A stretch of 64,000 bases of DNA from Desulfosporosinus sp. Sb-LF (GCF_004766055.1 NZ_SPQR01000004.1:186001-250000); one strand, 5' to 3'; numbered from the stretch's first letter, positions 8,971-18,628 are shown. Made by a program: numbers and translations. Notes: generated by a model from the letters alone, not told the origin.

Positions 8971-10323
8971 TTACAAATTAGGTCTTAGATGTTTGCCAAT
9001 AGGCTTTGATACAATCTTTCCATCTTTGAAAACAGTGGTTCCCCTGAGAATTGTTTGTTTCACTATTCCACGGAAGCTATTACCAACATAAGGGCTCACT
9101 TTGTGCTTATAAAAAAGATCCTCCGCCTGTAAGGTAAATTTCTTATCCAAGTCTATCAGTGCAAAGTCTCCATCGTAGCCAACAGCAATTTTTCCCTTCC
9201 CCTGAATTCTAAATATCTCGTTAACAGTTTGCGAAGTCAATTTTGCAATATCTTCGAGTGCAATCTTTCTATCATGGTAGGCATGGGTAAGCATAGCCGG
9301 AAGCGTTGTTTGGCAGGCTGAGATTCCACCCCAAACTTTCAGGAATTCCCCGTCTTTCAGCTTCGGGTCGCAAGGCGAATGGTCGGAGGAAACGAAGGCT
9401 ATCTCGCCATTTAACAGTTTTGCCCACATCTTTGTTTGATTTTCAGCATTGCGAATGGGAGGCGAGCATTTAGCCACGGTTCCCATCCGTTCTACATCGT
9501 CATCGGTAAGAATTAAATAATGACCAATCGTTTCACAACTGACGTCAATGCCTCTGCTTCTTGCTTGTGTAACAAGCTCGACCGCTTTCGCTGTACTAAT
9601 ATGAGCAATGATTAATTTACAGCCTGTCTCCTCTGCAAATGAAATCATGCGCGAGACATTTTCTATTTCCGTAATTGGAGGGCGCGCTTCAAAATAATCC
9701 CGTACTGTTGTCTTGTTATTGGAAAGCGCAATCGCCGTCAAATCTTTTGTGATTTCAGCATTTTCACAATGCACCATAAGCGGCAATCCAAGCTTTGCTA
9801 ACTTTTCCATGCCCACTAAGGTTGTAAAATCGTCCGCTCTTTCAAATTCGTCAATACCGCTATTGCACGAAAACGCTTTAAACCCTATTACGCCGCACTC
9901 CGCAAGCTCTTCAAATTTATCTAAATTTTTGGGAGTAAACCCGCCCCAAAATCCATAATCAACCAAAGAGTCCTTCTGCGCCACAGCAAGCTTTGCATTA
10001 AAGTTTTTGGCGTCAAGCGTACATGGACTGCAATTAAGCGGCATATCAAAGTACGCAATGCCGCCACCTGCTGCCAGAGCACTGCTTCCGGTTGTGATTG
10101 TTTCCCACTCTGTTCTTCCCGGGTCATTGAAATGCACATGCCCATCCGTCGTGCCGGGAAATACATACTTTCCTGAGGCGTCAATTGTTTCTTTTGCATC
10201 GCCTGATATGTCTTCCGCTATTTCTACAATTTTTTCATCACAAACAGCAATATCTGCTTTTTTCACGCCCTCCGGACGAACAAGAATCCCGTTTCGAATG
10301 ATTAAATCATACCGCTTGCTCAT
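8971..10323 (-). CDS. allB: Allantoinase (paralogue 1)
   Basis: A 450-residue cyclic amidohydrolase that should open allantoin to allantoate. The dinuclear metal site residues are in the usual order: GHVHFNDPG near 60, GFKAF with the bridging lysine near 147, VHCENAE near 184, IAHIST near 240 and SSDHSPC near 312. RBS AAGGAGG precedes the ATG. It is clearly paralogous to the next gene upstream. The two could differ in substrate (allantoin versus another hydantoin or dihydropyrimidine) or be a dosage duplicate. Immediately before its start lies a remnant that matches its own C-terminus. Confidence 0.85.
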   Translation of the reverse strand: MSKRYDLIIRNGILVRPEGVKKADIAVCDEKIVEIAEDISGDAKETIDASGKYVFPGTTDGHVHFNDPGRTEWETITTGSSALAAGGGIAYFDMPLNCSPCTLDAKNFNAKLAVAQKDSLVDYGFWGGFTPKNLDKFEELAECGVIGFKAFSCNSGIDEFERADDFTTLVGMEKLAKLGLPLMVHCENAEITKDLTAIALSNNKTTVRDYFEARPPITEIENVSRMISFAEETGCKLIIAHISTAKAVELVTQARSRGIDVSCETIGHYLILTDDDVERMGTVAKCSPPIRNAENQTKMWAKLLNGEIAFVSSDHSPCDPKLKDGEFLKVWGGISACQTTLPAMLTHAYHDRKIALEDIAKLTSQTVNEIFRIQGKGKIAVGYDGDFALIDLDKKFTLQAEDLFYKHKVSPYVGNSFRGIVKQTILRGTTVFKDGKIVSKPIGKHLRPNL

Positions 10324-10335
10324 TAGTTAACCTCC

Positions 10336-10393
10336 TTATTTACCAGTGCATAGCATTTGGGCTGATATGCTTGCCAAACGGCTTAGATATTCA
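10336..10393 (-). pseudogene. 3' remnant of a third allantoinase gene
   Basis: Between the two allB genes the minus strand reads ISKPFGKHISPNAMHW and then a TAA, preceded in frame by a TGA. The downstream allB ends in VSKPIGKHLRPNL, so this is the last 15 or so codons of another allantoinase. It shows that a third copy once stood here and was lost by deletion or recombination, leaving its tail. The DNA is too short to be functional. Confidence 0.75.
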
Positions 10394-10421
10394 AGGAAAC
10401 ACGAGTTATAAATTGCGTCAT

Positions 10422-11786
10422 TTATTTAGATTTTTTTACAAGCTCTCCAAAGCCCTTTTGGCCTACTAATTGACCATCTTTCGCTACAACTTGACCCCTT
10501 ACTAAGGTGCATACGGGGAGACCTTTACCCTTTAGGCCCACAAAGGCTGAAATTTTATTCAAGTAATATAAAGAATCAGGGGTGATTTCCCATTCCTTTT
10601 CTGGATCGAGAATAACAAGGTCTGCATCAAATCCAACCTCGATAGCACCCTTTTTACCATAGATTCCAAAAGTTTTAGCTGGACCTTCGCTTAATGATCT
10701 TGCCAGTAATGTAGGATTATAGCCTCTCTTATCGACACCCTCACTGAATACAACCTGCATAACGTTTTGGATTCCACTAATACCACCCCAAGCACCAAAG
10801 ATACCATGCTTTTCTTCGCTCTTTTCACTTAATTCACACGGCGAGTGGTCTGAACCAACACAGCATAAGGTTCCATTGTTGACATACTCCCACAATTCTT
10901 CGACTGCAGTGGCTTCTCTTAAGGGAGGTGCGCATTTGAACAGACTTCCATTCTTGATTACATCTTTATCGGTAAAAGTAAGGTAGTGACCACATGTTTC
11001 AGCGGTTACATCGACACCTTCTAATTGGGCCTCTCTGATAATTTTGGCTACTTTGGGGTGGCTTACATGGCAGATATGAACTTTGGCATCCAGTTCCCTT
11101 GCTAGGTCAAGTATATTTTGTGTTGCAATTAATTCTGCAATAAGCGGTCTCGAATTCAGGAAATCCTGCCAATCATTCTTTTCTTTTCTCTTTGCTCTTG
11201 CTTCTTCCCATTTGATAATGGAATAATCTTCGCAGTGGAAACCTGCACGGGCACCAGATTCTTTTAAAATTTCCAAAGCTTCTTTAGCCTGTCCGATCGT
11301 TAAAGACACATAATCTGGAGAAACAGGTCCAATAAAGGATTTGAATGCAACGCATCCTTTTTGATCTAATTCATTCAATTTATCCAAATTGTAGTCTACC
11401 AGACCGCCCCAAAAACAATAGTCTACATAAGCGTTTGAAGAAACAACTTCCGCCTTCGTATCGAAAATCTTAGTGTCTGTCAATGCAGGTTCATTCTGAA
11501 GAGGCATATCAACGATTGTCGTAAAACCTCCAACCCCTGCGGCTGCAGTACCATGTGTATAGTCCTCTCTCCAGCAGTACCCAGGATCATTTAAATGGGC
11601 ATGGCTGTCAATTGCTCCTGGAAATACATAATTTCCTTTGGCATCAATGACTTCTTCTGCTTCTACCAGACTTCCAGCTTCAACAATTGCAGCGATTCTC
11701 CCATCATTCACACAAATGCTTGCTTCAAAAATCCTGTCTGAGGTTACAACCTTGCCATTTTTAATCACTAGATTAAACACATGCAT
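10422..11786 (-). CDS. allB: Allantoinase (paralogue 2)
   Basis: A 454-residue amidohydrolase with the same order of metal ligands: DSHAHLNDPG near 60, VAFKSFIGP near 149, FHCEDYS near 184, HICHVSH near 240 and GSDHSPC near 315. It is related to but clearly diverged from the next gene, so the duplication is old or the copies were acquired separately. It sits between allC and the other allB and should be co-transcribed with both. It is at least as good a candidate for the true allantoinase as the other copy. Confidence 0.88.
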   Translation of the reverse strand: MHVFNLVIKNGKVVTSDRIFEASICVNDGRIAAIVEAGSLVEAEEVIDAKGNYVFPGAIDSHAHLNDPGYCWREDYTHGTAAAGVGGFTTIVDMPLQNEPALTDTKIFDTKAEVVSSNAYVDYCFWGGLVDYNLDKLNELDQKGCVAFKSFIGPVSPDYVSLTIGQAKEALEILKESGARAGFHCEDYSIIKWEEARAKRKEKNDWQDFLNSRPLIAELIATQNILDLARELDAKVHICHVSHPKVAKIIREAQLEGVDVTAETCGHYLTFTDKDVIKNGSLFKCAPPLREATAVEELWEYVNNGTLCCVGSDHSPCELSEKSEEKHGIFGAWGGISGIQNVMQVVFSEGVDKRGYNPTLLARSLSEGPAKTFGIYGKKGAIEVGFDADLVILDPEKEWEITPDSLYYLNKISAFVGLKGKGLPVCTLVRGQVVAKDGQLVGQKGFGELVKKSK

Positions 11787-11866
11787 GCCCTCTCTCTTAT
11801 TATAAAATCGTAGCCGAATTGACTTATTCCGATTGCCTTATGAATAATTATAGGTTCCTTTACTCG

Positions 11867-13093
11867 TCAAAAGCCTGCTAAACTTAATAGCGTATGGTAG
11901 AGAACATTAGCTCCATCAGCACAATCCTGCGGCGAACTCCATTCAGCCGGATTATGACTGATTCCATCTTTCGATCTTATAAAGATCATACCGATCGGAC
12001 AGATATTGACGAGTTGCATCGCGTCATGCCCAGCCCCGCTAGGAAGATAAAACGGCTCAAGTCCTAATTTATTAAAAGCATCTTTTGCGGCTAATTGGAA
12101 CTCTTCAGAACAGGGTGCAGGCGGTATGCGCTGCAAGACTTCAGTTTGCATTTCCAAACTACGTTCACGGCAAATTCGTTTCGCTTCTTTAAAAATACGA
12201 TCCTCTACCTGATCACTGACTTCTTGGTCAAGGTCTCTTAGATCAAGTGTAAACTCTACCGTGCCCGGGATTATATTAATTCCGCCGGGTAAAACATCCA
12301 TTTTCCCCACGGTTGCAACGGTCGTACCAGTTTTTTTAGCTTCCCTTTCAACCGTTTGAATAAATTCGGCGGCTGCAACTAAAGCATCATGTCGCATCGT
12401 CATCGGTGTAGCACCCGCATGCCCTGCCTCACCTTTGAAGGTGCATTTAAGCCATAATTCGTTGACAATACCGGTGACAATACCTACTGAATGATTATTT
12501 TTCTCCAGCACTTTGCCTTGTTCGATATGCAGCTCAATAAAAGCTTTTATACTTCCCTTAGTGGGAGCAGCGCATCGAATAAGAGCCGGATCTAAACCTT
12601 GCGCTTTCATGGTATTTGCAATCGAGATACCCTCTTTATCCTTGAGTTCTAAATCTTCCGGTTTTAGACTTCCAATCATCCCCCTACTACCCATCATACT
12701 GTAACTAAAACGGGCACCTTCTTCATCATTAAATGCACAAACTTCAATAGGATGTTCGGTCTTAATACCCTGTTCCCGCATGGTTTGGAGAACCTCAATT
12801 CCCCCGATTATACCTAAAGCGCCATCGAAGATTCCCCCGTTATACACAGAATCAACATGTGAACCAGTGAGTATCACTGGGGCTTCTGGATTACGACCTT
12901 CCATGCGCCCAATAATATTGCCGACCGCGTCTTCCCGTACACTTAAACCTGCTTCTTTCATAAAGGAAGCGACGAGATTTTTTGCTGCGCGATCTTCTGG
13001 GGTGAAGGCTAACCGGGTGATACCTCCAGATTCCTGTTTACCTATTTCCCCTAACTCCATAAGGCGGTTAAATAGTCGTTTTTTGTTAATCAC
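11867..13093 (-). CDS. allC: Allantoate amidohydrolase (M20 family)
   Basis: A 408-residue Zn/Mn peptidase-like amidohydrolase. Metal ligands are visible in GSHVDSV and GGIFDGALG (about 78-95), NDEEGARF (about 126), HIEQG (about 189) and GAGHDAMQL (about 354). The family includes allantoate amidohydrolase, ureidoglycolate amidohydrolase and N-carbamoyl amino acid hydrolases. The neighbours AllB and AllE favour conversion of allantoate to ureidoglycine with release of CO2 and ammonia. The GTG start is preceded by AAGAGGTGG. It is the first gene of the operon. Confidence 0.87.
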   Translation of the reverse strand: MINKKRLFNRLMELGEIGKQESGGITRLAFTPEDRAAKNLVASFMKEAGLSVREDAVGNIIGRMEGRNPEAPVILTGSHVDSVYNGGIFDGALGIIGGIEVLQTMREQGIKTEHPIEVCAFNDEEGARFSYSMMGSRGMIGSLKPEDLELKDKEGISIANTMKAQGLDPALIRCAAPTKGSIKAFIELHIEQGKVLEKNNHSVGIVTGIVNELWLKCTFKGEAGHAGATPMTMRHDALVAAAEFIQTVEREAKKTGTTVATVGKMDVLPGGINIIPGTVEFTLDLRDLDQEVSDQVEDRIFKEAKRICRERSLEMQTEVLQRIPPAPCSEEFQLAAKDAFNKLGLEPFYLPSGAGHDAMQLVNICPIGMIFIRSKDGISHNPAEWSSPQDCADGANVLYHTLLSLAGF

Positions 13094-13539
13094 GTTGCCA
13101 CCTCTTAAAACAATTTACTTTCCAAATCCCCTTCTCAGATTTTTTACTTTATACTGATATTTTCTACAATTTCCATCGTTTTGTCTTCTCATAATAAGGA
13201 TAAATATTTAATACTTAACTATCCTTGTTTGATAAGTCATAATAGTCAGAAGTTTACCTTGACTTAATCAATCAATAGTCAAAAGGAAGTATACGTCACG
13301 AAAGTTTTTTACTTCCCAAGAATCAACCTAAGCCACCTATTTTTAAAACTGCATAATCTAAGAGTGAGTACTACCCGAATGACCGTTAACGATTGCGATC
13401 TTACCTTTTCCTATAGATAATGCCCATGCTTGGCGTTCATTAAAAGACCGTATTAACCCTTCTGGGCAAATACGGTTTTTAATCAATAACCTTAGTACAT
13501 AACAGAAGTTCCCAAACAAGCTACCATCAAAGTCATGAT
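13094..13539. other. Intergenic region upstream of allC
   Basis: About 450 nt with no supportable gene. It should contain the allC operon promoter in the part nearest 13094. A hairpin (ACCGTATT at 13447-13454 with AATACGGT at 13469-13476, followed by TTTT) lies inside and could end transcription from the ppnP side. Confidence 0.45.
13447..13480. terminator. Hairpin terminator
   Basis: ACCGTATT/AATACGGT stem with additional inner ACCC/GGG pairing, followed on the plus strand by TTTTT and on the minus strand by CTTTT. It separates the IS relic and ppnP from the allantoin operon. Confidence 0.6.
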
Positions 13540-14030
13540 CTTACTTCGGTTACTCGACGATTACAATAGGTTTTATTAGTCTTTCTGTGACACTCCCTAA
13601 TCAATTTACAAATATCTTCAGTGGTCTGATTGGACAGAACTTTTCTGCTAATGATAATATCCACTTCGATGAACCCTAAAATTCCACAAAGTTCTGCGAT
13701 GGGATATCCTGCCTGAATCTGAAAATTACTTTGTATTTTTTTTGGCTACAACCCACTTTCTGTTGAGTAAGGAAAATTCCTGAGTACTTTGTTTTCAATT
13801 TCAAGTTTCTACCTTTGAGCTCTAATTCTCTTTGTGGGGTAATTAGTGTTGTTCTTGGACGACCTCGTTTTTCGCTTTCATTCGGTATTTGCTTTTGTCT
13901 ACGGTTATTTCATTTGGTAGCAATAATAACTCGCTAATCTCTTTTCTCGTTTTCCTCTGTTCCTTTGAGCCTTACTATCTCTGCATCCAATTCAGTAACT
14001 GAGGTATATATTCGTTTCTCCTTCAGCACG
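13540..14030 (-). pseudogene. Decayed IS3-family transposase
   Basis: Across broken frames the minus strand gives TSVTELDAEIVRLKG, then GRPRTTLITPQRELELKG, LEIENKVLRNFL, AGYPIAELCGILGF, SRSGYYH, and KLIRECHRKTNKTYCNRRVT. These are the orfA coiled-coil end, the orfA/orfB junction and the start of IS3 orfB (AGYPI..LC..LGVSRSGYY.W, then the IH....YGYRRVT block). Stops and frameshifts are frequent and the DDE catalytic part is missing, so it is an inactive relic. Confidence 0.55.
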
Positions 14031-14032
14031 AC

Positions 14033-14077
14033 AAAGCCTCCTATAGTAGTTTTTCAATTCTACAATAGGAGGCTTTT
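14033..14077. terminator. Hairpin terminator next to the IS relic
   Basis: AAAGCCTCCTATAGTAG (14033-14049) pairs with CTAC and ATAGGAGGCTTTT (14060-14077) with one bulge. T-tracts flank it. It lies about 100 nt after the ppnP stop and would terminate that gene, or be part of the IS end. Confidence 0.6.
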
Positions 14078-14172
14078 ATCATCACTATCCTATATGCTAG
14101 GGTTTAGTTCAGATGATTTATTCTACCAAGGGAAGGCTCTTAATTGTTGTGTCCAGGATATAGGGTCTCACT

Positions 14173-14514
14173 TCATTCAGCAGAGGAATATTTAATCTTT
14201 CGCTCAATATATGAACAGCAATAATCAGTAGTTTCGTTCACAATCAGATTAAATTTAGAATCTGCTGCTACCTCGAATGATTCTCCACCTGTGAAGGTGT
14301 GCCATTCATTTTCACCAGGTAATTTCACTTCAAGATTTCCTTGTGTAATTTCCATAATTTCTTTATTTGAGGTAGCAAATTCGTATTCCCCAGGTAGCAT
14401 AATACCTAATGTTTTCTTTTCACCATCTTCAAACAGAACAGTTCTGCTGGTCACTTTTCCATCATAATAGATATTGGCTTTCGTAACTATAGTTACCTTT
14501 TCAAATTGATCCAT
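14173..14514 (-). CDS. ppnP: Pyrimidine/purine nucleoside phosphorylase (PpnP/YaiE family)
   Basis: A 113-residue single-cupin protein. It shares the E. coli PpnP pattern: [64 protein letters not shown] and TDYCCSY near the end. PpnP phosphorolyses a wide range of nucleosides to base and ribose-1-phosphate, which fits a purine-salvage neighbourhood. Two in-frame ATGs are close. GGGGAGG abuts the first but is about 7 nt from the second, so the second (14514) is the better start. It is about 20 residues longer than the E. coli protein, mainly at the N-terminus and after the last strand. Confidence 0.85.
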   Translation of the reverse strand: MDQFEKVTIVTKANIYYDGKVTSRTVLFEDGEKKTLGIMLPGEYEFATSNKEIMEITQGNLEVKLPGENEWHTFTGGESFEVAADSKFNLIVNETTDYCCSYIERKIKYSSAE

Positions 14515-14727
14515 AACCATACCTCCCCTTAATCATATCCTTACCATTATAATATTTTCTAACGGAATCACCAGTTTTTTATCATGTTATCATACATCCT
14601 ATTTTCTTATATGCACTACCACGGTCTCGACGTGCGTTGAAGTTTCTTCATTGTAAGCATTTTTCAATAACACGAACGAGCCTTGTCACGATGAAAAGAA
14701 TATATATTACTTTATTATGTGAGCACG

Positions 14728-15771
14728 CTATGAATAGATAACACTCTCCGGTTGCGGGAATCGGACTAAAAAGGTAGTTCCGTCTGAACCAGTCTCAACT
14801 TCTATTTGCGCACGATGTCTGTCAGCAATGCTGTAACACATTGACAAACCCAAACCCGTGCCACTTTCTTTAGTGGTAAAAAATGGAGTCCCAAGTTTGG
14901 ATATATGCTCTGGATTAATACCCATCCCTTCATCTTTAAAACTGACAACTCTGTTCTGACCTTCCATAAATGTTTTAATCGTAAGACACCCATCTTTGGA
15001 CATTGACTCTAGACCGTTACGGGCAAAGTTTAACACCAGTTGAGTAATTTCATTTGTGTCAATATCCACATCGGCTTGATCTCCTGGTTCAAAGATACAG
15101 TTCTTACCTTGGGTATAGGCATCTGCTAGAAGTAAGGGAAATAGGTTAGCTAACAAATTGTTCAAGCTTTGTCGTTTCAACTCAGTCTGTTTATTCTTGG
15201 CTAGTGATAAAAAATCGCTAATTATCGAATTGGTTCTATCAAGTTCCTCTATCATCAGGTCGAAATAACTCTTGTATGTAAGCAAATCGGTTTTATTCTG
15301 AAGCATTTGGAGAAAGCCTCTTATTGTAGTCATTGGATTTCGAACTTCGTGTCCAAGACCAGCTGCCAATTGTCCAATGACGTTAAGCCGTTCTAGTTTA
15401 GCTACTTCAAGCTCAATACGTTTCCTTTTCTCAACCTCGTGGTTCAGCTCCTTTGTTCTATCATCAATCATTCCTTGAAGGCTATGCCGTTCTGCCTTCA
15501 ACTCTTTTAATTCTATTTTCTCAGCCTCATGCTTCAGCTCTCTTTCTCTATCGTCAACTATTCTTTGGAGCCCAAGCCGTTGTTCCTCCAACTCTTTCAA
15601 TTCTCTCTTATCAACCTCTTGCTTTAGTTCGTTCGTTCTATCATTAACCATTCTTTGAAGGTTAAGCCGTTCTGCCTTCAACTCTTTTAATTCTATTTTC
15701 ATGTCTATAAAGCTTTTCCATTCCTCTATGCTTTCCCAGTCTTCAATTCTATAGTATCTTGTTGCTGGCAT
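14728..15771 (-). CDS. Soluble sensor histidine kinase with coiled-coil repeats
   Basis: A 347-residue kinase without any membrane segment. Residues 27-116 are three tandem 30-residue repeats (ELKELKAERLNLQRMVNDR type) that form a coiled coil. The HisKA H-box has His141 in GHEVRNPMTT. HATPase motifs follow: NFARNGLESM (N), DEGMGI (G1) and ESGTGLGL (G2). The HisKA and ATPase parts look like the Spo0A-feeding sporulation kinases of Firmicutes (KinA-E type). There is no adjacent response regulator, which fits an orphan phosphorelay kinase. The input is unknown. Confidence 0.8.
   Translation of the reverse strand: MPATRYYRIEDWESIEEWKSFIDMKIELKELKAERLNLQRMVNDRTNELKQEVDKRELKELEEQRLGLQRIVDDRERELKHEAEKIELKELKAERHSLQGMIDDRTKELNHEVEKRKRIELEVAKLERLNVIGQLAAGLGHEVRNPMTTIRGFLQMLQNKTDLLTYKSYFDLMIEELDRTNSIISDFLSLAKNKQTELKRQSLNNLLANLFPLLLADAYTQGKNCIFEPGDQADVDIDTNEITQLVLNFARNGLESMSKDGCLTIKTFMEGQNRVVSFKDEGMGINPEHISKLGTPFFTTKESGTGLGLSMCYSIADRHRAQIEVETGSDGTTFLVRFPQPESVIYS
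15424..15693 (-). repeat. Three tandem 90-bp repeats inside the kinase gene
   Basis: Each 90-bp unit encodes one 30-residue coiled-coil unit (residues 27-56, 57-86 and 87-116). Units 1 and 3 are the most alike. In-frame repeats of this type can expand or contract without breaking the gene. Confidence 0.8.
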
Positions 15772-16077
15772 GTAAAATTCTCCATTCCTTCACAACACAA
15801 TCCTCTTGTCATGTTTAAAGATTGGCAGTATTGACAGTACCACTTATTGTTCGCTTCTCTTCAAAAGGGCTCAACATTGGACTTTAACTATTTTCAGAAT
15901 TGATCAATACTTCCACATAATAATGGAAAATCCTTTAAATATTTCTTCTTACAGTTTTCTAAGCCTCACTATCTTTATATGAGCCTAATTTTACACGTAA
16001 AGAAACAGTATTTAAATGAAATGATGCCGAAACGATGAACTTACAGAGCTTACTATTACTCCTGCTGCTGGATAAAC
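15772..16077. other. Intergenic, no gene seen
   Basis: About 300 nt of AT-rich sequence upstream of the kinase gene. It must contain the kinase promoter. I see no other supportable feature. Confidence 0.5.
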
Positions 16078-16117
16078 AAAAAGAAGCCCTTCCAATTTCA
16101 GGAGGGGCATTCTTCTT
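16078..16117 (-). terminator. Terminator of the membrane protein gene
   Basis: AAGAAGCCCTTCC (16081-16093) pairs with GGAGGGGCATTCTT (16101-16114) around AATTTCA, followed on the minus strand by TTTTTGTTT. It lies about 55 nt after the stop at 16171. Confidence 0.7.
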
Positions 16118-16170
16118 CAAATTGATGTAGAACTCTTAGCTAGAAATATTGAAATTCTAACCAACATCAA

Positions 16171-16755
16171 TTACATTATTGTTGTTCCTTCTAGATTAGG
16201 ATTTATATCTGAGTATAGAATATCATCACTTTTCGGCCCTTTTAGTTGCTCAGTTGTTTGTTTCGTTGGTTTTAAGTAGTCATTTTGTGGTGGAGTATCA
16301 AACAATGTATCGTCACCTATTTTAGCAGCAGTGAATATTGTTGCTAAACCAAATGCAAAATGAGATACCATAAACGAAAGATTACTCCAAGCATCTTTTG
16401 GTTTCACCTTGTTACTACTTAACCCACTAAGCATAGCTGTGATAATTGAACCAAACGTAGCTCCAAAGAACAATCCTTTGGGAACTAGCTTATCTCGTCC
16501 AAACGTAGTTAGCATCTTTACCACAGCTACTCCACCAATCATGCTTAATCCAATATTCATCATTACTCCAAGTATTTGACCTGGCCATTTTTCAGCTTGT
16601 CTACGAGAAGCTACCCATACTCCTGCAGCTGTCGTTCGATAAGATCGTTGTGAAATCTTCATACTTGATGAGATAACATCAATTAGGGTTAAAGCAACGA
16701 AGCCGGCAGTACCCGATATCATGCCAAGATAAATTCGATCATTTATTTTCCTCAT
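16171..16755 (-). CDS. Unrecognised membrane protein
   Basis: I do not recognise this 194-residue protein. It has about four hydrophobic segments (roughly residues 9-27, 58-82, 95-112 and 127-146) and a polar C-terminal tail of about 45 residues. A GATFGSIITAMLSG segment looks like a small-residue membrane helix. RBS AAAAGGATGTG is present and it has its own terminator. It is the last host gene before the prophage integrase, with no operon partner. Confidence 0.65.
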   Translation of the reverse strand: MRKINDRIYLGMISGTAGFVALTLIDVISSSMKISQRSYRTTAAGVWVASRRQAEKWPGQILGVMMNIGLSMIGGVAVVKMLTTFGRDKLVPKGLFFGATFGSIITAMLSGLSSNKVKPKDAWSNLSFMVSHFAFGLATIFTAAKIGDDTLFDTPPQNDYLKPTKQTTEQLKGPKSDDILYSDINPNLEGTTIM

Positions 16756-16992
16756 TAAGACACATCCTTTTAACGCTTATAATTTCCATTTGAAAGAAAA
16801 TAACTCTGGAAGTATATTGAAATTAAGAGTATGAAATTTGAATTCATTGCTGAATATAAGAGCCCCTCGAATGAGGGAAAATGTTGAGAACTTTTTTCAG
16901 TTTAAATATGCATCTCAAAAATTAGAGGAATGTGAATTTTTACTCCACTATTTCCGCATTCACCCTAATCCCACTCATTAGCTATTTCAATC

Positions 16993-18552
16993 TCAGCCAA
17001 CGCATTGCTCACTTACCTCCATAAAAGGCGTATTCCACACTACCTCAATATCTAAGCCCTCGCCATTTCGCTCATATACTACAATCTTGTCAATTAGCAA
17101 AGCCAAATCCGCGTGGGTAAGCTCCTTTTTATCGAAAGTCTCCTTCAAGATATTTAGTGCACTTGCTACCTTTTCTTTCTCGTTATCCCTGAGTTCCTGT
17201 ACGCTTTCTGCTTCAACCAACTGACGTTCCAGTTTCTCAAGCTCGTCGCTAGATTCCCCAGTCATTTCAAGGAACAATTCTTCGTTGATTAATCCCTTCG
17301 CAAGCTGCCTCGAATAATTCTTTATCTCACCTTTTTTGGCGTGAATTGCAGTTTGTAACCTATCGATGACCTTTATATTATCCTTGTTAGATTGCTGTCT
17401 CTGCTCAAGGCTCTTGTCGAGATTATCTAGTTTAAGAAGTCCACTTTTGTAAAGAGCTTCAAGCTCCTTAAAAATAACAATTTCAATATCATCATGACTC
17501 AAGATATGCCTTGAACAGTATGCTTTGCCGTATTTATTATAGGTAGTACAAACATAAAACAGTTTTCTACCACTCTTGCTTACTGAGCCAATAGTAACAA
17601 GGTTTTTCCCGCACTCTCCACACTTTAAAAGACCAGTATACTTATAAATTGATTTGCTTTTAGCCCTTACCCCGTTGTCTACCCTTTTAATAAACATGGC
17701 GTTGACAGCTTCAAATTCAGCTTTTTCAATAATTGCTGGAATGAGCCCTTCGTGCACAATTTGCTCTTCAGGTGCAACCTTTATGATTTTCTTACCATTA
17801 ATTTTGTTTCTTTTAGTTACCCCCCTTCGGACTGTCCCTATATACACATCATCCTTCAGAATCCGCTTAACCGTGTCACTATACCAAAGATGTTTAAAAT
17901 CCCACTCCTTTATCCATCCATATCCATATAAACTTTCTTTCCTAATAGCTGGTGTTTCTAAATGATGCTCATTCATGTATTTGGCGATTTTGTTAAGTCC
18001 ATTTCCTTCGGCATATAGGCGAAAAAGAAGCCGCACTGTTTCGGCGGCTTCTTCATCAATGATACATTTAGTTTTATCAGCAGGATCTTTCATATATCCG
18101 AAATGCGTGACATTAACCTCTCCATTTTTCTGTTTAGTTCTCAGAGCAGCTTTCGTTTTCTTGCTGATATCCTTCACATAAAGCTCATTAAACCATGTCT
18201 GGATTCCTCGAAAGTTTTCATCCATGTTTCCGCTTGATAAATGAATCTTAACTCCTTTGTCCTCAAGCTCTTCCATAAAGAGAAGGGTTTTGGCATTATG
18301 CCTGCCAATTCTTGATAAATCTTTGACTACTAATATAGTAAGTTCACCGCTATCCACTAATTCGATAATAGTTTTAATCCCTGGTCTATTATAGGAGTAC
18401 CCGCTAATGTCGTTGTCTTCAATAACATCAATTAGTTCAATTCTCTGGTCTTTAGCGAAATCCTTAATTGTGTCCATTTGGCTTGTTATGCTTTCCTTGC
18501 TACCATCCTCATCCCTTGAGATTCGCACATAACCATAAGCGCCCATATTCAT
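16993..18552 (-). CDS. Large serine recombinase (prophage integrase)
   Basis: A 519-residue large serine integrase. The resolvase domain has the nucleophile Ser12 in YVRIS and the arginine-rich LSRIGR near 79-84. The recombinase domain follows (FGYMKDP...GTVRRGV), then a zinc ribbon with CGECGK near 315 and a later CSRH, and a C-terminal coiled coil. Such enzymes integrate and excise phage DNA between attP and attB without supercoiling, and need a small directionality factor for excision. GTGGGG lies 5 nt before the ATG. Its position at the left end of the prophage fits. Confidence 0.93.
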   Translation of the reverse strand: MNMGAYGYVRISRDEDGSKESITSQMDTIKDFAKDQRIELIDVIEDNDISGYSYNRPGIKTIIELVDSGELTILVVKDLSRIGRHNAKTLLFMEELEDKGVKIHLSSGNMDENFRGIQTWFNELYVKDISKKTKAALRTKQKNGEVNVTHFGYMKDPADKTKCIIDEEAAETVRLLFRLYAEGNGLNKIAKYMNEHHLETPAIRKESLYGYGWIKEWDFKHLWYSDTVKRILKDDVYIGTVRRGVTKRNKINGKKIIKVAPEEQIVHEGLIPAIIEKAEFEAVNAMFIKRVDNGVRAKSKSIYKYTGLLKCGECGKNLVTIGSVSKSGRKLFYVCTTYNKYGKAYCSRHILSHDDIEIVIFKELEALYKSGLLKLDNLDKSLEQRQQSNKDNIKVIDRLQTAIHAKKGEIKNYSRQLAKGLINEELFLEMTGESSDELEKLERQLVEAESVQELRDNEKEKVASALNILKETFDKKELTHADLALLIDKIVVYERNGEGLDIEVVWNTPFMEVSEQCVG

Positions 18553-18628
18553 TAATACCCCACTTTTTTATTCTCATTGACCTTGATGTTACTTCAATGG
18601 CACTGTGATGATAGCTCTGTAATGGCTT

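Noticed and set aside
13965-14195. 76-codon plus-strand open frame
   Set aside because: Opposes the IS3 relic and runs into ppnP; no RBS.
16895-16903. TTTCAGTTT shared with 61216-61224 as att core
   Set aside because: A 9-mer match between two ~240-nt AT-rich regions has roughly a one in four chance of arising randomly, and no surrounding symmetry supports it.
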